The notes: generated by a model not told the origin, from the letters alone. A stretch of DNA of 64,000 bases from Peribacillus sp. FSL H8-0477 (GCF_038002765.1 NZ_JBBODE010000001.1:1798001-1862000); one strand, 5' to 3'; positions 27,559-36,792 are shown, counted from the stretch's first letter. Numbers and translations: made by a program.

Positions 27559-29007
27559 GTGAAGAATTCACAATCATCAAACGGTCAACTACAACGTGGA
27601 CTGAAAGCACGGCATTTAACAATGATCTCTCTAGGCGGAACCATAGGCACAGGACTTTTCCTTGCCAGTGGGGGAGCCATTCATACGGCTGGACCAGGCG
27701 GAGCACTGGTCGCATATGCAGCAATTGGACTTATGGTTTACTTTTTAATGACTGGTCTAGCTGAAATGGCTGCGTTCATGCCTGTCACTGGTTCATTCAG
27801 GGTTTATGCGTCACGGTTTATTGATCCTTCCTTCGGTTTTGCGATTGGATGGAATTATTGGTATAACTGGGCAGTCACCATTGCAGCTGAGCTTGCCGCA
27901 GTTGTTCTGATTATGAAATTTTGGTTTCCAGACAGCCCATCTCTTCTTTGGAGCGCGCTTGCTTTAGTTATTATGTTTTTGTTTAATTACATGTCTGTTA
28001 AAGGATTCGGTGAAGCAGAATATTGGTTTGCTCTTATTAAAGTCATAACCGTTATCATTTTCTTAATTACCGGTATTTTAATTATTTTCGGAATCATGGG
28101 TGGAGAAACAATCGGTTTTTCTAACTTTACAATTGAAGATGCACCATTTAACGGCGGATTTTTCACCATTCTTGGTATCTTTATGGTGGCTGGTTTCTCA
28201 TTCCAAGGAACAGAACTTCTAGGAATTGCTGCCGGAGAAAGTGAGAATCCAGAAAAAACAATCCCTAAGGCCATCAACTCCGTTTTCTGGAGAATTATTT
28301 TATTTTATATTTTAGCGATTTTTGTCATTGGAATGATCATCCCATATACAGACGCTCGTCTTCTAAGTGAAAACGTAGCGGTTAGTCCATTCACACTCGT
28401 GTTCGAACGAGCAGGACTTGCCTTCGCTGCTTCCTTAATGAACGCTGTTATCTTAACATCTGTTCTTTCAGCTGGTAACTCTGGAATGTATGCATCAACT
28501 CGGATGCTGTGGGATCTTGCACGGGACGGTAAAGCCCCTAAGTTCCTCGGTAAGCTCGATAAGAGAGGCGTTCCAGTAAATGCACTAATTATGACAAGCC
28601 TTGTTGGTACCCTTGCCTTTACTACAACCCTCTTTGGTGATGGTGTGGTATACGTTTGGCTCCTAAATGCTTCTGGTATGGCTGGATTTGTCACGTGGGT
28701 AGGAATAGCTATTGCTCATTACCGTTTTAGAAAAGCCTATGTAGCCCAAGGAAGAGATTTAAACGATCTTCCCTATCGCTCAAAGCTATTCCCAATTGGT
28801 CCTTTATTCGCTCTAGGTGTCTGTCTCGTGGTTATATTTGGCCAGAACTACGAAGCCTTTACTGGCGGTTCAATTGACTGGTTAGGGGCCATCAGCGCGT
28901 ATATTGGCCTGCCTTTATTCTTTGTACTTTGGTTAGGCTATAAATTCATTAAAAAAACAAAAGTAATTCCTTTAGAAGAATGTGACTTTACGACTGAAGA
29001 AAAATAA
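27559..29007 (+). CDS. lysP: LysP-type lysine permease (APC/AAT family)
   Basis: This 482-residue, 12-segment membrane protein belongs to the amino acid transporter (AAT) family of APC permeases. The N-terminal RGLKARHLTMISLGGTIGTGLFLASG is the family signature and the EAEYWFALIKV block and GTELLGIAAGESENPEKTIP loop are conserved. Lysine as substrate is inferred from the L-box riboswitch directly upstream and from similarity to LysP. I chose the GTG at 27559, which gives MKNSQSSNGQLQRG and has AAAGGAG nine bases before it. The longer frame from 27409 reads through the riboswitch and is not real. Confidence 0.92.
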   Translation: MKNSQSSNGQLQRGLKARHLTMISLGGTIGTGLFLASGGAIHTAGPGGALVAYAAIGLMVYFLMTGLAEMAAFMPVTGSFRVYASRFIDPSFGFAIGWNYWYNWAVTIAAELAAVVLIMKFWFPDSPSLLWSALALVIMFLFNYMSVKGFGEAEYWFALIKVITVIIFLITGILIIFGIMGGETIGFSNFTIEDAPFNGGFFTILGIFMVAGFSFQGTELLGIAAGESENPEKTIPKAINSVFWRIILFYILAIFVIGMIIPYTDARLLSENVAVSPFTLVFERAGLAFAASLMNAVILTSVLSAGNSGMYASTRMLWDLARDGKAPKFLGKLDKRGVPVNALIMTSLVGTLAFTTTLFGDGVVYVWLLNASGMAGFVTWVGIAIAHYRFRKAYVAQGRDLNDLPYRSKLFPIGPLFALGVCLVVIFGQNYEAFTGGSIDWLGAISAYIGLPLFFVLWLGYKFIKKTKVIPLEECDFTTEEK

Positions 29008-29015
29008 TTAAGCGT

Positions 29016-29052
29016 AAAAAAGCAGCCTCCAACGTTGGAGCTGCTTTTTTTT
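29016..29052 (+). terminator. Terminator of lysP
   Basis: AAAAAGCAGCCTCCAACG pairs with CGTTGGAGCTGCTTTTT (one bulge) and is followed by T. Confidence 0.93.
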
Positions 29053-29104
29053 GTGAAATTTTAAACACCTAAAGAGACAGTCTGTTACTTTTGCTTGTTC
29101 ATTT

Positions 29105-29662
29105 CTAATAAGCCCGCGGGAAAACCCGTTTTACTACAGAGCTGAATTCATCATACATACCTGAGATTGGTTTTCCATTCCTCACATCTCTTGCATATTG
29201 ATCCATTCGCTTAACAAAGTGAGGACTAGTGGAAATGTAAACATGTCTGACTGTACGATCTGCTTCTCTCACTCTTTTGGCTATTCTCTGCTTTACGTCT
29301 TTAGAAAAATGCGTCTGTTTATGATCTGTAAGCTGTGCGGCAACATATGCCTGATCGCCAACCACGATTACCGTTGACCGTTTGATTTCTTTCAAATCAT
29401 TCAGGCTTTTAGAAATGTCTTCTGACAGGCGCATATCTTTTCCGTTATTATTGTCTCTAACTCCCGCATCATTTGTATTAACATTTCTCGGCGTTATATA
29501 ATCTCCGTTTCTAACTTGATTTACATTAGGTGTATTACGATTGTCTCGATTATTCATCCCTACATCCGTATTCTGGTTATCATTATTGGCTGAACATCCT
29601 CCAATAAATATGGCCATTACACTACTAGCTATAATTGCGGCAGATTTTCTCATCATTCTCAC
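29105..29662 (-). CDS. YhcN/YlaJ-family sporulation lipoprotein
   Basis: This 185-residue lipoprotein has a signal peptide ending in the lipobox IFIGGCSANN (Cys23), an Asn/Asp-rich linker of about 60 residues, and a C-terminal globular part. The phrases STVIVVGDQAYVAAQL and RVREADRTVRHVYISTSPHFVKRM are those of the YhcN/YlaJ family, found in the inner membrane of spores and linked to germination or spore envelope function. It is monocistronic. The ATG follows AGAGGAGTGAGA. Which of the several paralogues it corresponds to is not clear. Confidence 0.9.
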   Translation of the reverse strand: MRMMRKSAAIIASSVMAIFIGGCSANNDNQNTDVGMNNRDNRNTPNVNQVRNGDYITPRNVNTNDAGVRDNNNGKDMRLSEDISKSLNDLKEIKRSTVIVVGDQAYVAAQLTDHKQTHFSKDVKQRIAKRVREADRTVRHVYISTSPHFVKRMDQYARDVRNGKPISGMYDEFSSVVKRVFPRAY

Positions 29663-29734
29663 TCCTCTAAGTTGATACAGTTATTATCCGCCGTATCAAT
29701 TGATTTATTCTTATGGAGTAAAAATGATCATGCC

Positions 29735-30055
29735 TTAATTAGAGGAGGTAACTTTCAACCCTATAATTCCAACCAATATAAATCCAACAAAAACTAAACG
29801 AGAAACACTTCTTGGTTCATTAAATAGAATGATTCCCATGATTACCGCACCCAATGCGCCAATACCAGTCCAAATGGCATAAGCAGTTCCAATTGGAAGC
29901 GTCTTAATTGCTGCTGAGAGAAAATAAAAACTAATAACCATTCCAATGATTGTTACAACCGTAGGCCATAACTTAGTGAATCCCTCTGTATACTTTAGAC
30001 TGATTGCCCAGACCACCTCAAAAACGCCTGCAATAAGTAAAAAAATCCACGCCAT
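29735..30055 (-). CDS. SMR-family guanidinium exporter (Gdx/SugE type)
   Basis: This 106-residue protein with four membrane helices is a small multidrug resistance transporter. The conserved Glu14-type residue is in GVFEVVWAISLKYTEGFTKLWP, and that sequence with YAIWTGIGALGAVIMGIILFNEPRS marks the Gdx/SugE branch, which exports guanidinium in exchange for protons. The guanidine-I riboswitch directly upstream strongly supports this substrate. The gene is single, whereas B. subtilis has a heterodimeric YkkCD pair, so this one probably forms a homodimer of dual topology. I prefer the ATG at 30055 over an in-frame TTG two codons earlier. Confidence 0.92.
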   Translation of the reverse strand: MAWIFLLIAGVFEVVWAISLKYTEGFTKLWPTVVTIIGMVISFYFLSAAIKTLPIGTAYAIWTGIGALGAVIMGIILFNEPRSVSRLVFVGFILVGIIGLKVTSSN

Positions 30056-30105
30056 ATTCAATCTCCTCCTTAATAATCATGCTGCGTAATTTCCAGTTAA
30101 AATTC

Positions 30106-30147
30106 AAAAAAAGCCCGGGAGGTATCCTTAGATATCTCCCGGGCTTT
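30106..30147 (-). terminator. Riboswitch-controlled terminator before the SMR exporter
   Basis: AAGCCCGGGAG pairs with CTCCCGGGCTT and a T run follows on the minus strand. Its 5' arm overlaps the 3' edge of the guanidine aptamer, the usual design for this class. Confidence 0.93.
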
Positions 30148-30224
30148 TATCCCTCCGTGTACGCAAATTCGCGCGTTTCTCTCGGACCAGACCAGACCTT
30201 AACCTGCGGAACCCTAGAAACCTA
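30128..30224 (-). ncRNA. Guanidine-I (ykkC) riboswitch
   Basis: The minus strand carries CTAGGGTTCCGC, then GGTCTGGTCCGAGAGAAACG, then ACACGGAGGGATAAAAGCCC, which are the conserved segments of the ykkC/guanidine-I aptamer in order. The gene it leads is a Gdx-type exporter. Confidence 0.96.
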
Positions 30225-30239
30225 ATTGTTTATTCTATT

Positions 30240-30584
30240 TTAAGCCTGATCCCGTTTTGTAGCACTGACAGCAGGATTTTTGACATTTATTCCTTTGACA
30301 GCATGCCATACTTGTTTGAATGACGCAGGAACAGCTTTTACAGAATCCATTGTATATTGAACTGATTCTTTTTTCAACTGTACATCATCAGTAATTGCCT
30401 GCTGTGTCTGACTCAAATGAGTCGTTTCTTCCTTAAGCAATTCCATCCTTGCTTGCAATCTAACCGATGTTTCATTAAGGCTTTTTAAGGCTGGCTTCAT
30501 ATCTTTATATGTCTTAAAAGCCCGAAAAGCAAGATAAGCTAAGGAAAAAATCACAATTACTAAACTTAGGTAGACAATAAACAT
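30240..30584 (-). CDS. DUF948-family membrane-anchored protein
   Basis: This 114-residue protein has one N-terminal membrane segment (residues 2-20) and then a long helical, coiled-coil-like region with KTYKDMKPALKSLNETSVRLQARMELLKEE. This layout is that of the DUF948 family, found in general-stress proteins such as YtxG/YoxC relatives. The C-terminal tail is basic and polar. The ATG follows GGAGGAGG. It lies just upstream of the guanidine leader on the same strand; no link to guanidine is implied. No enzymatic motif is visible. Confidence 0.78.
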   Translation of the reverse strand: MFIVYLSLVIVIFSLAYLAFRAFKTYKDMKPALKSLNETSVRLQARMELLKEETTHLSQTQQAITDDVQLKKESVQYTMDSVKAVPASFKQVWHAVKGINVKNPAVSATKRDQA

Positions 30585-30771
30585 TCCGTATCCTCCTCCA
30601 TTTAAATGGTCATTACCCTACTTTACCCTTTCCACACTATAAATAACAACTATCTATCTGAACATACTGAATTTCAACCTATTTACTCTTAAGATAACCA
30701 AATTTTCTATGACTAAAACCAACATACTGGGTAAAACTAGACCCATCATTGAAATAAAGGAGGCAGAATGA

Positions 30772-30981
30772 ATGGATATCAGTCTCGTTTGGAGAACAGG
30801 ATTTATTATTCTTGCAGTCATGTTCTTATTAAAGGAGGCAAAAAACAAGTCTTTAGTTCGAATTACCATTTCTCAAGCTATTGTGTTAATTGCCACTGTT
30901 ATTCTTCTCATCCACCCTTTAACCAGCGGTAATGCGTGGATAACATTTGCTACATCCTACTTAATTATTATGGTCCTATAA
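30772..30981 (+). CDS. Small two-segment membrane protein
   Basis: This 69-residue protein has two or three hydrophobic segments (FIILAVMFLL, AIVLIATVILLI, FATSYLIIMVL) separated by short polar turns. The ATG is preceded by AAAGGAGG at a good distance and the gene ends at a strong terminator, so expression is likely. I do not recognise the family. It is a single gene between the DUF948 gene and ltaS, in the opposite direction to both. Confidence 0.62.
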   Translation: MDISLVWRTGFIILAVMFLLKEAKNKSLVRITISQAIVLIATVILLIHPLTSGNAWITFATSYLIIMVL

Positions 30982-30984
30982 ATC

Positions 30985-31018
30985 AAAACCCCTAACCTTA
31001 ACAGGTTAGGGGTTTTAA
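30985..31018 (+). terminator. Terminator of the small membrane protein gene
   Basis: AAAACCCCTAACCT pairs with AGGTTAGGGGTTTT around a four-base loop. Confidence 0.92.
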
Positions 31019-31056
31019 AAAGCTGCCGAGTTTATCTCGACAGCCGGATACTTTTA

Positions 31057-33006
31057 TTATTTTTCTGAATTAGATTCTTCTTCAGTATTCGTGTAATCGT
31101 AATTTGCTGGGTCAATCGGCTTAAAGCCATTAGGAGTATAGAAACGAAGCAAATCTCCATTAACTACTTTATCCGAAAGCTCGAGCATAGTTTGAGCCAT
31201 TTTCTGATCTTGAATGATTTCTTCATTTTCTTCGACTAGCTCACCAGTATTTGTATCATAGTTTTTACCTTTTAAGACCGTATAGTTTGGCGTGATAAAA
31301 TCTCCATTACGGAATGGAACAACTTCACGGTGTTCTTTCGATAATAGATCCGAACCGAATTGAACATAATCTTTCGTATCAATACCTAATAAGTGAAGCA
31401 TCGTTGGCATTAAATCAATTTGCCCGCCATATTGATGCATCTCTCCGCCTTCAACACCAGGAACATGAATTAATAGCGGTACGCGCTGTAATTGAGTATT
31501 TTCAAATTTATTAACTTCTTTACCAAGTACTTGAGACATAGCTGCATTATGGTTATCAGAAATACCATAGTGATCACCATACATGATAATGACAGAATTA
31601 TCATATAGTCCAGACTCTTTCAGGTAAGTAAAGAATTGTTCCAGAGCCTCATCCGCGTATCTTGCGGTTTGGAAGTAATTATCTACTGATGAATCACCAG
31701 TCGTATGTTTCTCAATCGTTGCTTCTTCTGGGTCAAGTGGATATGGGAAGTGATTAGACAAGCTGATAAACTTCGCATAGAATGGCTGTTCCATTGATTC
31801 AATCAACGGAATAGATTCTTCAAAGAACGGTTTGTCTTTTAATCCGTAGTTCATCACGTCATCTTCATTCATATCATAGTAACTAGCGTCAAAAAATTGA
31901 TTGAAGCCAAGTGCCTTATACATTTTGTCCCGATTCCAGAAACTTTTATAGTTACCATGGAAAACAGCTGATGTGTATCCCTTTTGCCCTAAAATAGCAG
32001 GAGCAGACTGGAATGTATTCTGAGATTGTGTTGTGAATGCCGCACCCTGCGGAAGACCAAACAGAGAATTTTCTAACATAAATTCTGCATCTGCCGTTTT
32101 ACCTTGACCTGTTTGGTGGAAGAAGTTATCAAAGTACATAAAGTCCTTGCTGTCAGCAAGAGAATTCAAGAAAGGCGTTACTTCTTCGCCATTTAATTTA
32201 TAGTCTATAATGAATTCCTGAATGGATTCTAGGTGAAGATAGATAATGTTTTTTCCTTCAGCTTTTCCAAAGTATTCAGGGTTTGGTGAGGCTGTAGTAG
32301 CCTTCGTATAGTTCACTGCCTCAGCAATATCTGAGCTGTTAGCTGTTGCACGCTGAGCATATGTTTTTGTATTTTGAATCGCATCATATACCGTATAATT
32401 GTACATACCTAAATACTTAACAATATAGTTTCGGTCAAACGTTTTTTTGAGGAGCTGCGGGCGATCCTGCTCCGCTAAACCTAAATTAACTGAGAAAATG
32501 GCAACCGCACAGGCAAAGACCACTGCTACCTTACGGCGATTCATTCTTCCTGTTTCGACTTTTACTGTTTTAAACAGGTAAAGTCCTAATAAAATCACTG
32601 TATCAAGGAAATACATAAAGTCATAAGGATTCATAAGTGCCGTAATACTTTGTCCAAGATCTCCAGCATTTTTTGTTTGAGTTAGTGTAGGAAGTGTGAT
32701 GAAATCACTGAAAAAGCGATAATACATAATGTTAGCATATAACAGGAAAGACATAACAAAGTTTAATCCAATAATCCACTTATATGCTTTTTTCCCTCTT
32801 GCTAAAAGCGCAAGCCCAAAGATAAACATGGCTGAACTAACAGGGTTAATAAATAGCAGGAATTCCTGCATTTTACTTTCTACTCCTAAGTTAAATTCAA
32901 CACGGTAACCAATATATGTCTTAATCCAGAAAAGTACAACCGCAATTAAGAAGAAACCAATAAGTTTATGCCGCAATAAAGATTGGCCCTTTTTAAATCT
33001 GTTCAT
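31057..33006 (-). CDS. ltaS: LtaS-type lipoteichoic acid synthase
   Basis: This 649-residue protein polymerises glycerol phosphate from phosphatidylglycerol onto a glycolipid outside the membrane. Five membrane segments fill the first 180 residues, and an extracellular sulfatase-fold domain starts near residue 245 (NIIYLHLESIQEFIID, with the metal Glu). The nucleophilic Thr is in HQTGQGKTADAEF near residue 300, and further metal and substrate sites are in IIMYGDHYGISD. The length and layout match LtaS/YfnI. It is monocistronic. Bacillus species carry several paralogues, and I cannot say which this is. The ATG follows GAGGTG. Confidence 0.93.
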   Translation of the reverse strand: MNRFKKGQSLLRHKLIGFFLIAVVLFWIKTYIGYRVEFNLGVESKMQEFLLFINPVSSAMFIFGLALLARGKKAYKWIIGLNFVMSFLLYANIMYYRFFSDFITLPTLTQTKNAGDLGQSITALMNPYDFMYFLDTVILLGLYLFKTVKVETGRMNRRKVAVVFACAVAIFSVNLGLAEQDRPQLLKKTFDRNYIVKYLGMYNYTVYDAIQNTKTYAQRATANSSDIAEAVNYTKATTASPNPEYFGKAEGKNIIYLHLESIQEFIIDYKLNGEEVTPFLNSLADSKDFMYFDNFFHQTGQGKTADAEFMLENSLFGLPQGAAFTTQSQNTFQSAPAILGQKGYTSAVFHGNYKSFWNRDKMYKALGFNQFFDASYYDMNEDDVMNYGLKDKPFFEESIPLIESMEQPFYAKFISLSNHFPYPLDPEEATIEKHTTGDSSVDNYFQTARYADEALEQFFTYLKESGLYDNSVIIMYGDHYGISDNHNAAMSQVLGKEVNKFENTQLQRVPLLIHVPGVEGGEMHQYGGQIDLMPTMLHLLGIDTKDYVQFGSDLLSKEHREVVPFRNGDFITPNYTVLKGKNYDTNTGELVEENEEIIQDQKMAQTMLELSDKVVNGDLLRFYTPNGFKPIDPANYDYTNTEEESNSEK

Positions 33007-33738
33007 ATAACTTTTTCACCTCTATTAATCTAGTAGTTAGATTTAATTGTCATTCAAAAAATAAAAAGCCCTCAAAACAGCATCAGAGAGACTTTGCACA
33101 TAAAGTAAATAGTATCACTCTTGGTGAAGTTGTCAATAAAAATACATTTTTTTACAATTCATATATCAGTTCAGTTGTCTGTTGGCGTAAAAGGACAAAT
33201 CTACTGCTTGCCTTATTCATCTTATGAAAAGTTTTACATAAAAATAACAAATTAATGCTACGACATTTATATTACCACTTTCACGTTTAATTTTCCACTT
33301 TATCTATTTATCATTAATGAGTATATGGACACCCTGCAGTCCAGCCGCAAATTTATGATATGTTGATATATCAAGCTTTGTACACCTATTTTAAACCTTT
33401 TCTTCACTTTTTCAATATGTAATTATGCCTAATTTAAACCATTTATTTACATTTATTTGAAATAACAAACATGTTGTTGTTAGAAAGCCTATTTTACTGA
33501 GAATTATGTAATGCCTTCTTACATTTCTCTCTCCATTACTGAAACTGTTCCTACCCTTCAGGCAGATAGATACCTTAGAAATCGTCAGCATACTAACTGA
33601 AGAAAAATATTCATAGCGTTTAACCTAGATGATGCCTAATCTTCTTCGAGGTCTCCAGACCATGTTTGATAATCGTTTTCAAGGCGTGTCGGTGATATAA
33701 TATGGATGACCATACTAAGCTAAAGGATGAGATTAGAG
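33007..33738. other. AT-rich intergenic region between ltaS and the DUF1450 gene
   Basis: This divergent gap of 730 bp is unusually long for the window. I find no frame with a ribosome site, no riboswitch motif and no clear repeat in it. The base composition is very AT-rich from about 33120 to 33500, and promoters for both neighbours should lie here. Confidence 0.5.
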
Positions 33739-34008
33739 ATGCCCACATTCCTTTCTAAGATATTTTCAAGCAAAAAGAAATTAAAAGTGGAGTTCTGCCA
33801 AAACAATTTGGATCAATTCGTTGATGAACAATCATTTCCTCGATATGAAGAATTTTTTTCATCAAATCGTGTTGAATATAAAGAATACGAATGCCTAAGC
33901 GAGTGTAAAACCTGTAGACAATCACCTTATGCTAAGGTTGATGGACAGATACTAACTGCCGATACGGCATTTGAATTATTAGAAAAGCTAAAAGCTCATT
34001 CACAATAA
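33739..34008 (+). CDS. DUF1450-family small protein
   Basis: This 89-residue protein has the DUF1450/YuzB-like pattern: VEFCQNNLDQFVDE at the N-terminal side and YECLSECKTCRQSPYAKVDGQIL with a CxxxCxxC cluster in the middle. Such Cys-rich proteins resemble the thioredoxin-like [2Fe-2S] fold, so a metal or redox role is possible but unproven. I chose the ATG at 33739 because AAAGGATGA is eight bases before it; an ATG four codons upstream lies inside that site. It converges on a VOC-family gene and its terminator overlaps that gene's 3' end. Confidence 0.75.
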   Translation: MPTFLSKIFSSKKKLKVEFCQNNLDQFVDEQSFPRYEEFFSSNRVEYKEYECLSECKTCRQSPYAKVDGQILTADTAFELLEKLKAHSQ

Positions 34009-34009
34009 A

Positions 34010-34040
34010 ACACCCCGTTTCACAGCGAAGGGGTGTTTTT
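34010..34040 (+). terminator. Terminator of the DUF1450 gene
   Basis: ACACCCC pairs with GGGGTGT and five T follow. The hairpin overlaps the last codons of the convergent VOC gene. Confidence 0.88.
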
Positions 34041-34376
34041 GGTCTGTACTAATTCAATTATTTCTCCGGAAGGGCCTTCGACAAATAGAGTCTTCCAGCC
34101 ATTTTCAAAAGATAAGGGTCCTTCAATGACTTTTCCATTCTGTACTACCTCCGCTTGCTCCTTTAAATCCGTTACCTCCAAGCAAAGATGGGGATTGGCG
34201 GCAGCGGTCTCTGTTTTTTGGACAATTAATTCTAATGTGAAAGTCCCGAGTGTTAAGAAATAGAGTTCCTCCCCCATTAAAATCATTCTGTCTTTCATCT
34301 GAAAACCCAACTGTTCGTAAAATCGCATGGATTTCTCAATATTATTAGTTTCTATACCGATATGATGAACCTTCAC
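34020..34376 (-). CDS. VOC-family (glyoxalase I-like) protein
   Basis: This 118-residue protein is a vicinal oxygen chelate fold with two beta-alpha-beta-beta-beta modules. The first begins VHHIGIETNNIEKSMRFYEQLGF with the metal-type His, and the C-terminal FVEGPSGEIIELVQ supplies the conserved Glu. It may be a metal-dependent lyase or isomerase acting on a small carbonyl compound, but the substrate is not readable. I prefer the GTG at 34376, which has GGAAGG eight bases before it, over the GTG at 34385. It follows the QueA-like gene in the same direction with a 15-base gap. Confidence 0.8.
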   Translation of the reverse strand: MKVHHIGIETNNIEKSMRFYEQLGFQMKDRMILMGEELYFLTLGTFTLELIVQKTETAAANPHLCLEVTDLKEQAEVVQNGKVIEGPLSFENGWKTLFVEGPSGEIIELVQTKNTPSL

Positions 34377-34390
34377 CTCTGACACCTTCC

Positions 34391-35398
34391 TTATATAATA
34401 AAGTTGATATCACCAAACTCATGCCATAAATACTTTTCCCGAATTGCCTCACCATAAGCATTAAACAATATTTCGGGGCTAATAAATGCGGTAAGCATAT
34501 CTAAATGGCTTGCTTCTGGTTCATGAAATCCAGTAATAATCCCATCCACTATTTCCAATGGAAAAGCAGCGTCAATATAAAGCGCTGTCTCCCCAGAAGA
34601 AATACCTGTTGATACTGCTGACTCAAGTGCTCGGACTACAGTGGTACCTACTGCAATAACTTTGCCTCCTGAAGCTTTTGTTTTTAAGACTGCAGCCATT
34701 GTTTCTTGGGGAATGTCGTACCTCTCTATATTTTCTTTAGGGGAGAGTTGATCATTATCGTTCAAATAGGAAAGCCCAGTATGAAGCTGTAAATAAGAAA
34801 GCTGTATTCCTCTTTTCTGCAAATCCAGCAGCATCTCCCAGCTAAATGCTCTTCCAGCTGAAGCCAATTCCACTGAACCTGGTACCGTTCCATATACATT
34901 TTGGTAATAATGGAGATCCCATGACTCTTCGATATATTCATAGCGAATGGGTTCACCTAAGCTATACACATGCTGAAAAAGAGACAACCCGCTAATTGAG
35001 AAGCGAAGTACGAGTAGTGGTGAGTCCCGTTTTCTGTCTATTACAACGGCAAATAGTTCGTCGGAAAATTGGAGGCAATCACCAATTTCCACATTATCGA
35101 ATAGTACTAAGGCTTCCCAACTTGTTTCGCTTAAGCAGCGAGCTAACCTCACCTCTATTTCTTGATTATGGATGGTTGCCCGGAGCGCAGCCGGGATGGT
35201 ACGACTGTTATTCAACACAATCATGTCACCTGGTTTTACATAATCAGCTAAATGATTGAAAGAATCATGAATCACTTTGCCAGATTTTCTATCTATCGTC
35301 ATCATTCGGACATGATCTCTTCTAACACCGCGCCGTTCAGGTGGAAACGCTGCGTGTAGTTCATGCGGGAGGGTAAAGGTTTGTGTGTTAATCTGCAT
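34391..35398 (-). CDS. QueA-like S-adenosylmethionine:tRNA ribosyltransferase-isomerase paralogue
   Basis: This 335-residue protein is a divergent QueA-family member. QueA transfers ribose from SAM to the queuosine precursor in tRNA. Family blocks are visible: KPGDMIVLNNSRTIPAALRA, a GSVELASAGRAFSWEMLLDLQKRG segment, LSYLQLHTGLSYLN and KVIAVGTTVVRALES. Several positions differ from classical QueA (for example SAGRAF in place of TAGLHF and LHTGLSYL for LHVGxGTF). No tgt gene is adjacent. The start overlaps the end of an SDR gene by 11 bases, so translation is probably coupled. A changed substrate is inference. Confidence 0.8.
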   Translation of the reverse strand: MQINTQTFTLPHELHAAFPPERRGVRRDHVRMMTIDRKSGKVIHDSFNHLADYVKPGDMIVLNNSRTIPAALRATIHNQEIEVRLARCLSETSWEALVLFDNVEIGDCLQFSDELFAVVIDRKRDSPLLVLRFSISGLSLFQHVYSLGEPIRYEYIEESWDLHYYQNVYGTVPGSVELASAGRAFSWEMLLDLQKRGIQLSYLQLHTGLSYLNDNDQLSPKENIERYDIPQETMAAVLKTKASGGKVIAVGTTVVRALESAVSTGISSGETALYIDAAFPLEIVDGIITGFHEPEASHLDMLTAFISPEILFNAYGEAIREKYLWHEFGDINFII

Positions 35399-36131
35399 AG
35401 CTGCCCCGCCCTTCTCTGAATTCGACTGCCTCTAGCCGTTGTCCATTTACGGTCCGAGCCTTCTCTGAAGCAAGAAAGAGAAAGACATCACACACATCTG
35501 CGGGATGATTTATAGGGTACGTACAATCTGGAACTGCTAATGCATGCATGTCAGTATCCATTTCCCCTGGATCTACCATATTAATTCTGACCCCCGTACC
35601 ACTCACTTCATCTGCCCATGTTTGCGTTAATCCTTCTATAGCAAACTTTGAAATACCATAAGCACCCCATCCAGCGTAACCAGTGCTTCCTGCTTCTGAG
35701 GTAACATTGATAATAGATCCTCTGCCTTTCTGAAGCATACTTGGAAGAACACGTTTGGTCATTAAAAAGGGGCTTACCGTATTTGTTCTCACAACGTCGT
35801 GATAATCCTCTTCAGGATAATCTACTAAATACGGCATCGGACTCGGTCCTAGAACCGAAGCATTATTAATTAAAACATCCACCCTGCCAAATTCTTTTTC
35901 AATACATGACGCAAATTTCTCCACATCTCTTCCTATAGATAGGTCCCCGGCTACAGCTAGAACGATCGCCCCTAATTCCTCGGCTTCCGCTTTAACCTGG
36001 AACAGTAACTCCTCATTCCTTGCACACAGTGCCAGACACGCTCCCTTTTTTGCAAAAGCTAGAGCGAGCTCTCTCCCTAGTCCTTTTGAGGCACCCGTGA
36101 TGATAACGACTTGGTTAGATTTTGTTTCCAT
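35388..36131 (-). CDS. SDR-family oxidoreductase coupled to the QueA-like gene
   Basis: This 247-residue short-chain dehydrogenase/reductase has the NAD(P) motif TGASKGLG (residues 13-20), the NNAS motif, and the catalytic triad in VTSEAG...YGISK. The last residues are unusually Arg/Glu-rich. Its stop overlaps the following QueA-like gene by 11 bases, a tight arrangement that suggests the two act together or are made in a fixed ratio. The ATG follows AAAGGGGAA. The substrate cannot be read from the sequence. Confidence 0.85.
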   Translation of the reverse strand: METKSNQVVIITGASKGLGRELALAFAKKGACLALCARNEELLFQVKAEAEELGAIVLAVAGDLSIGRDVEKFASCIEKEFGRVDVLINNASVLGPSPMPYLVDYPEEDYHDVVRTNTVSPFLMTKRVLPSMLQKGRGSIINVTSEAGSTGYAGWGAYGISKFAIEGLTQTWADEVSGTGVRINMVDPGEMDTDMHALAVPDCTYPINHPADVCDVFLFLASEKARTVNGQRLEAVEFREGRGSYAD

Positions 36132-36292
36132 TTATTATTCCCCTTTCCATCTACTGATTTATACCTTTATCTTACGCGCAGGATAAGGCAGCAGCATCGC
36201 CAATAAGATGGATGATTTACTACAACTTTAGTCGTACGTGGTTTTACTCAAGCAAGAAAGGGAACATATATAGAAAAAAGCTGGAGGTGCCT

Positions 36293-36787
36293 ATGGATAG
36301 TCATAGTCTTCTTTTTAAGGATGATGGAATCATCCCCAACAACCCCGATCTACCTGTTCTTATTTACAAACATGCATTTGGAAAAGGAAATGAGATAGAA
36401 GAAAGATTTTACAAAAACAATTGGAGAAACAGCTGGGAAGGAGGAGTTTTTGATTATCACCATTTTCATAGCAATACTCATGAGGCCCTTGGTGTGATGC
36501 AGGGCACAGCGACCATTATGCTTGGCGGTGAACAAGGACAGTCTATTGAAGTGAAAACAGGTGATGTAATGATCCTCCCCGCAGGTACTGGACATAAATG
36601 TATCCTGGCAAGCCCTGATTTCATGGTTCTCGGCGCTTATCCAAATGGGATGAATTACAATTTAAAAACCGGTGAATCTAGAAATCGCCCTGAGGTGATT
36701 TCGGAAATAAAGCAAGTCCCCTTGCCAGATTATGACCCTGTATTCGGGAAAAATGGTCCTTTATTATCGGAATGGTTAAAAAAATAA
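36293..36787 (+). CDS. YjlB-like cupin protein
   Basis: This 164-residue protein is a single-domain cupin. Metal ligands are expected in DYHHFHSNTHEALGVMQG (His residues near 62-68 and Glu near 70) and in the second motif GDVMILPAGTGHKCI. The N-terminal HSLLFKDDGIIPNNPDLPVLIY and C-terminal LPDYDPVFGKNGPLLSEWLK are those of the YjlB family. The ATG at 36293 follows GGAGGTG; the longer frame upstream has no site. It is divergent from the SDR gene and ends at a strong hairpin. Its activity is unknown. Confidence 0.82.
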   Translation: MDSHSLLFKDDGIIPNNPDLPVLIYKHAFGKGNEIEERFYKNNWRNSWEGGVFDYHHFHSNTHEALGVMQGTATIMLGGEQGQSIEVKTGDVMILPAGTGHKCILASPDFMVLGAYPNGMNYNLKTGESRNRPEVISEIKQVPLPDYDPVFGKNGPLLSEWLKK

Positions 36788-36792
36788 AAAGA

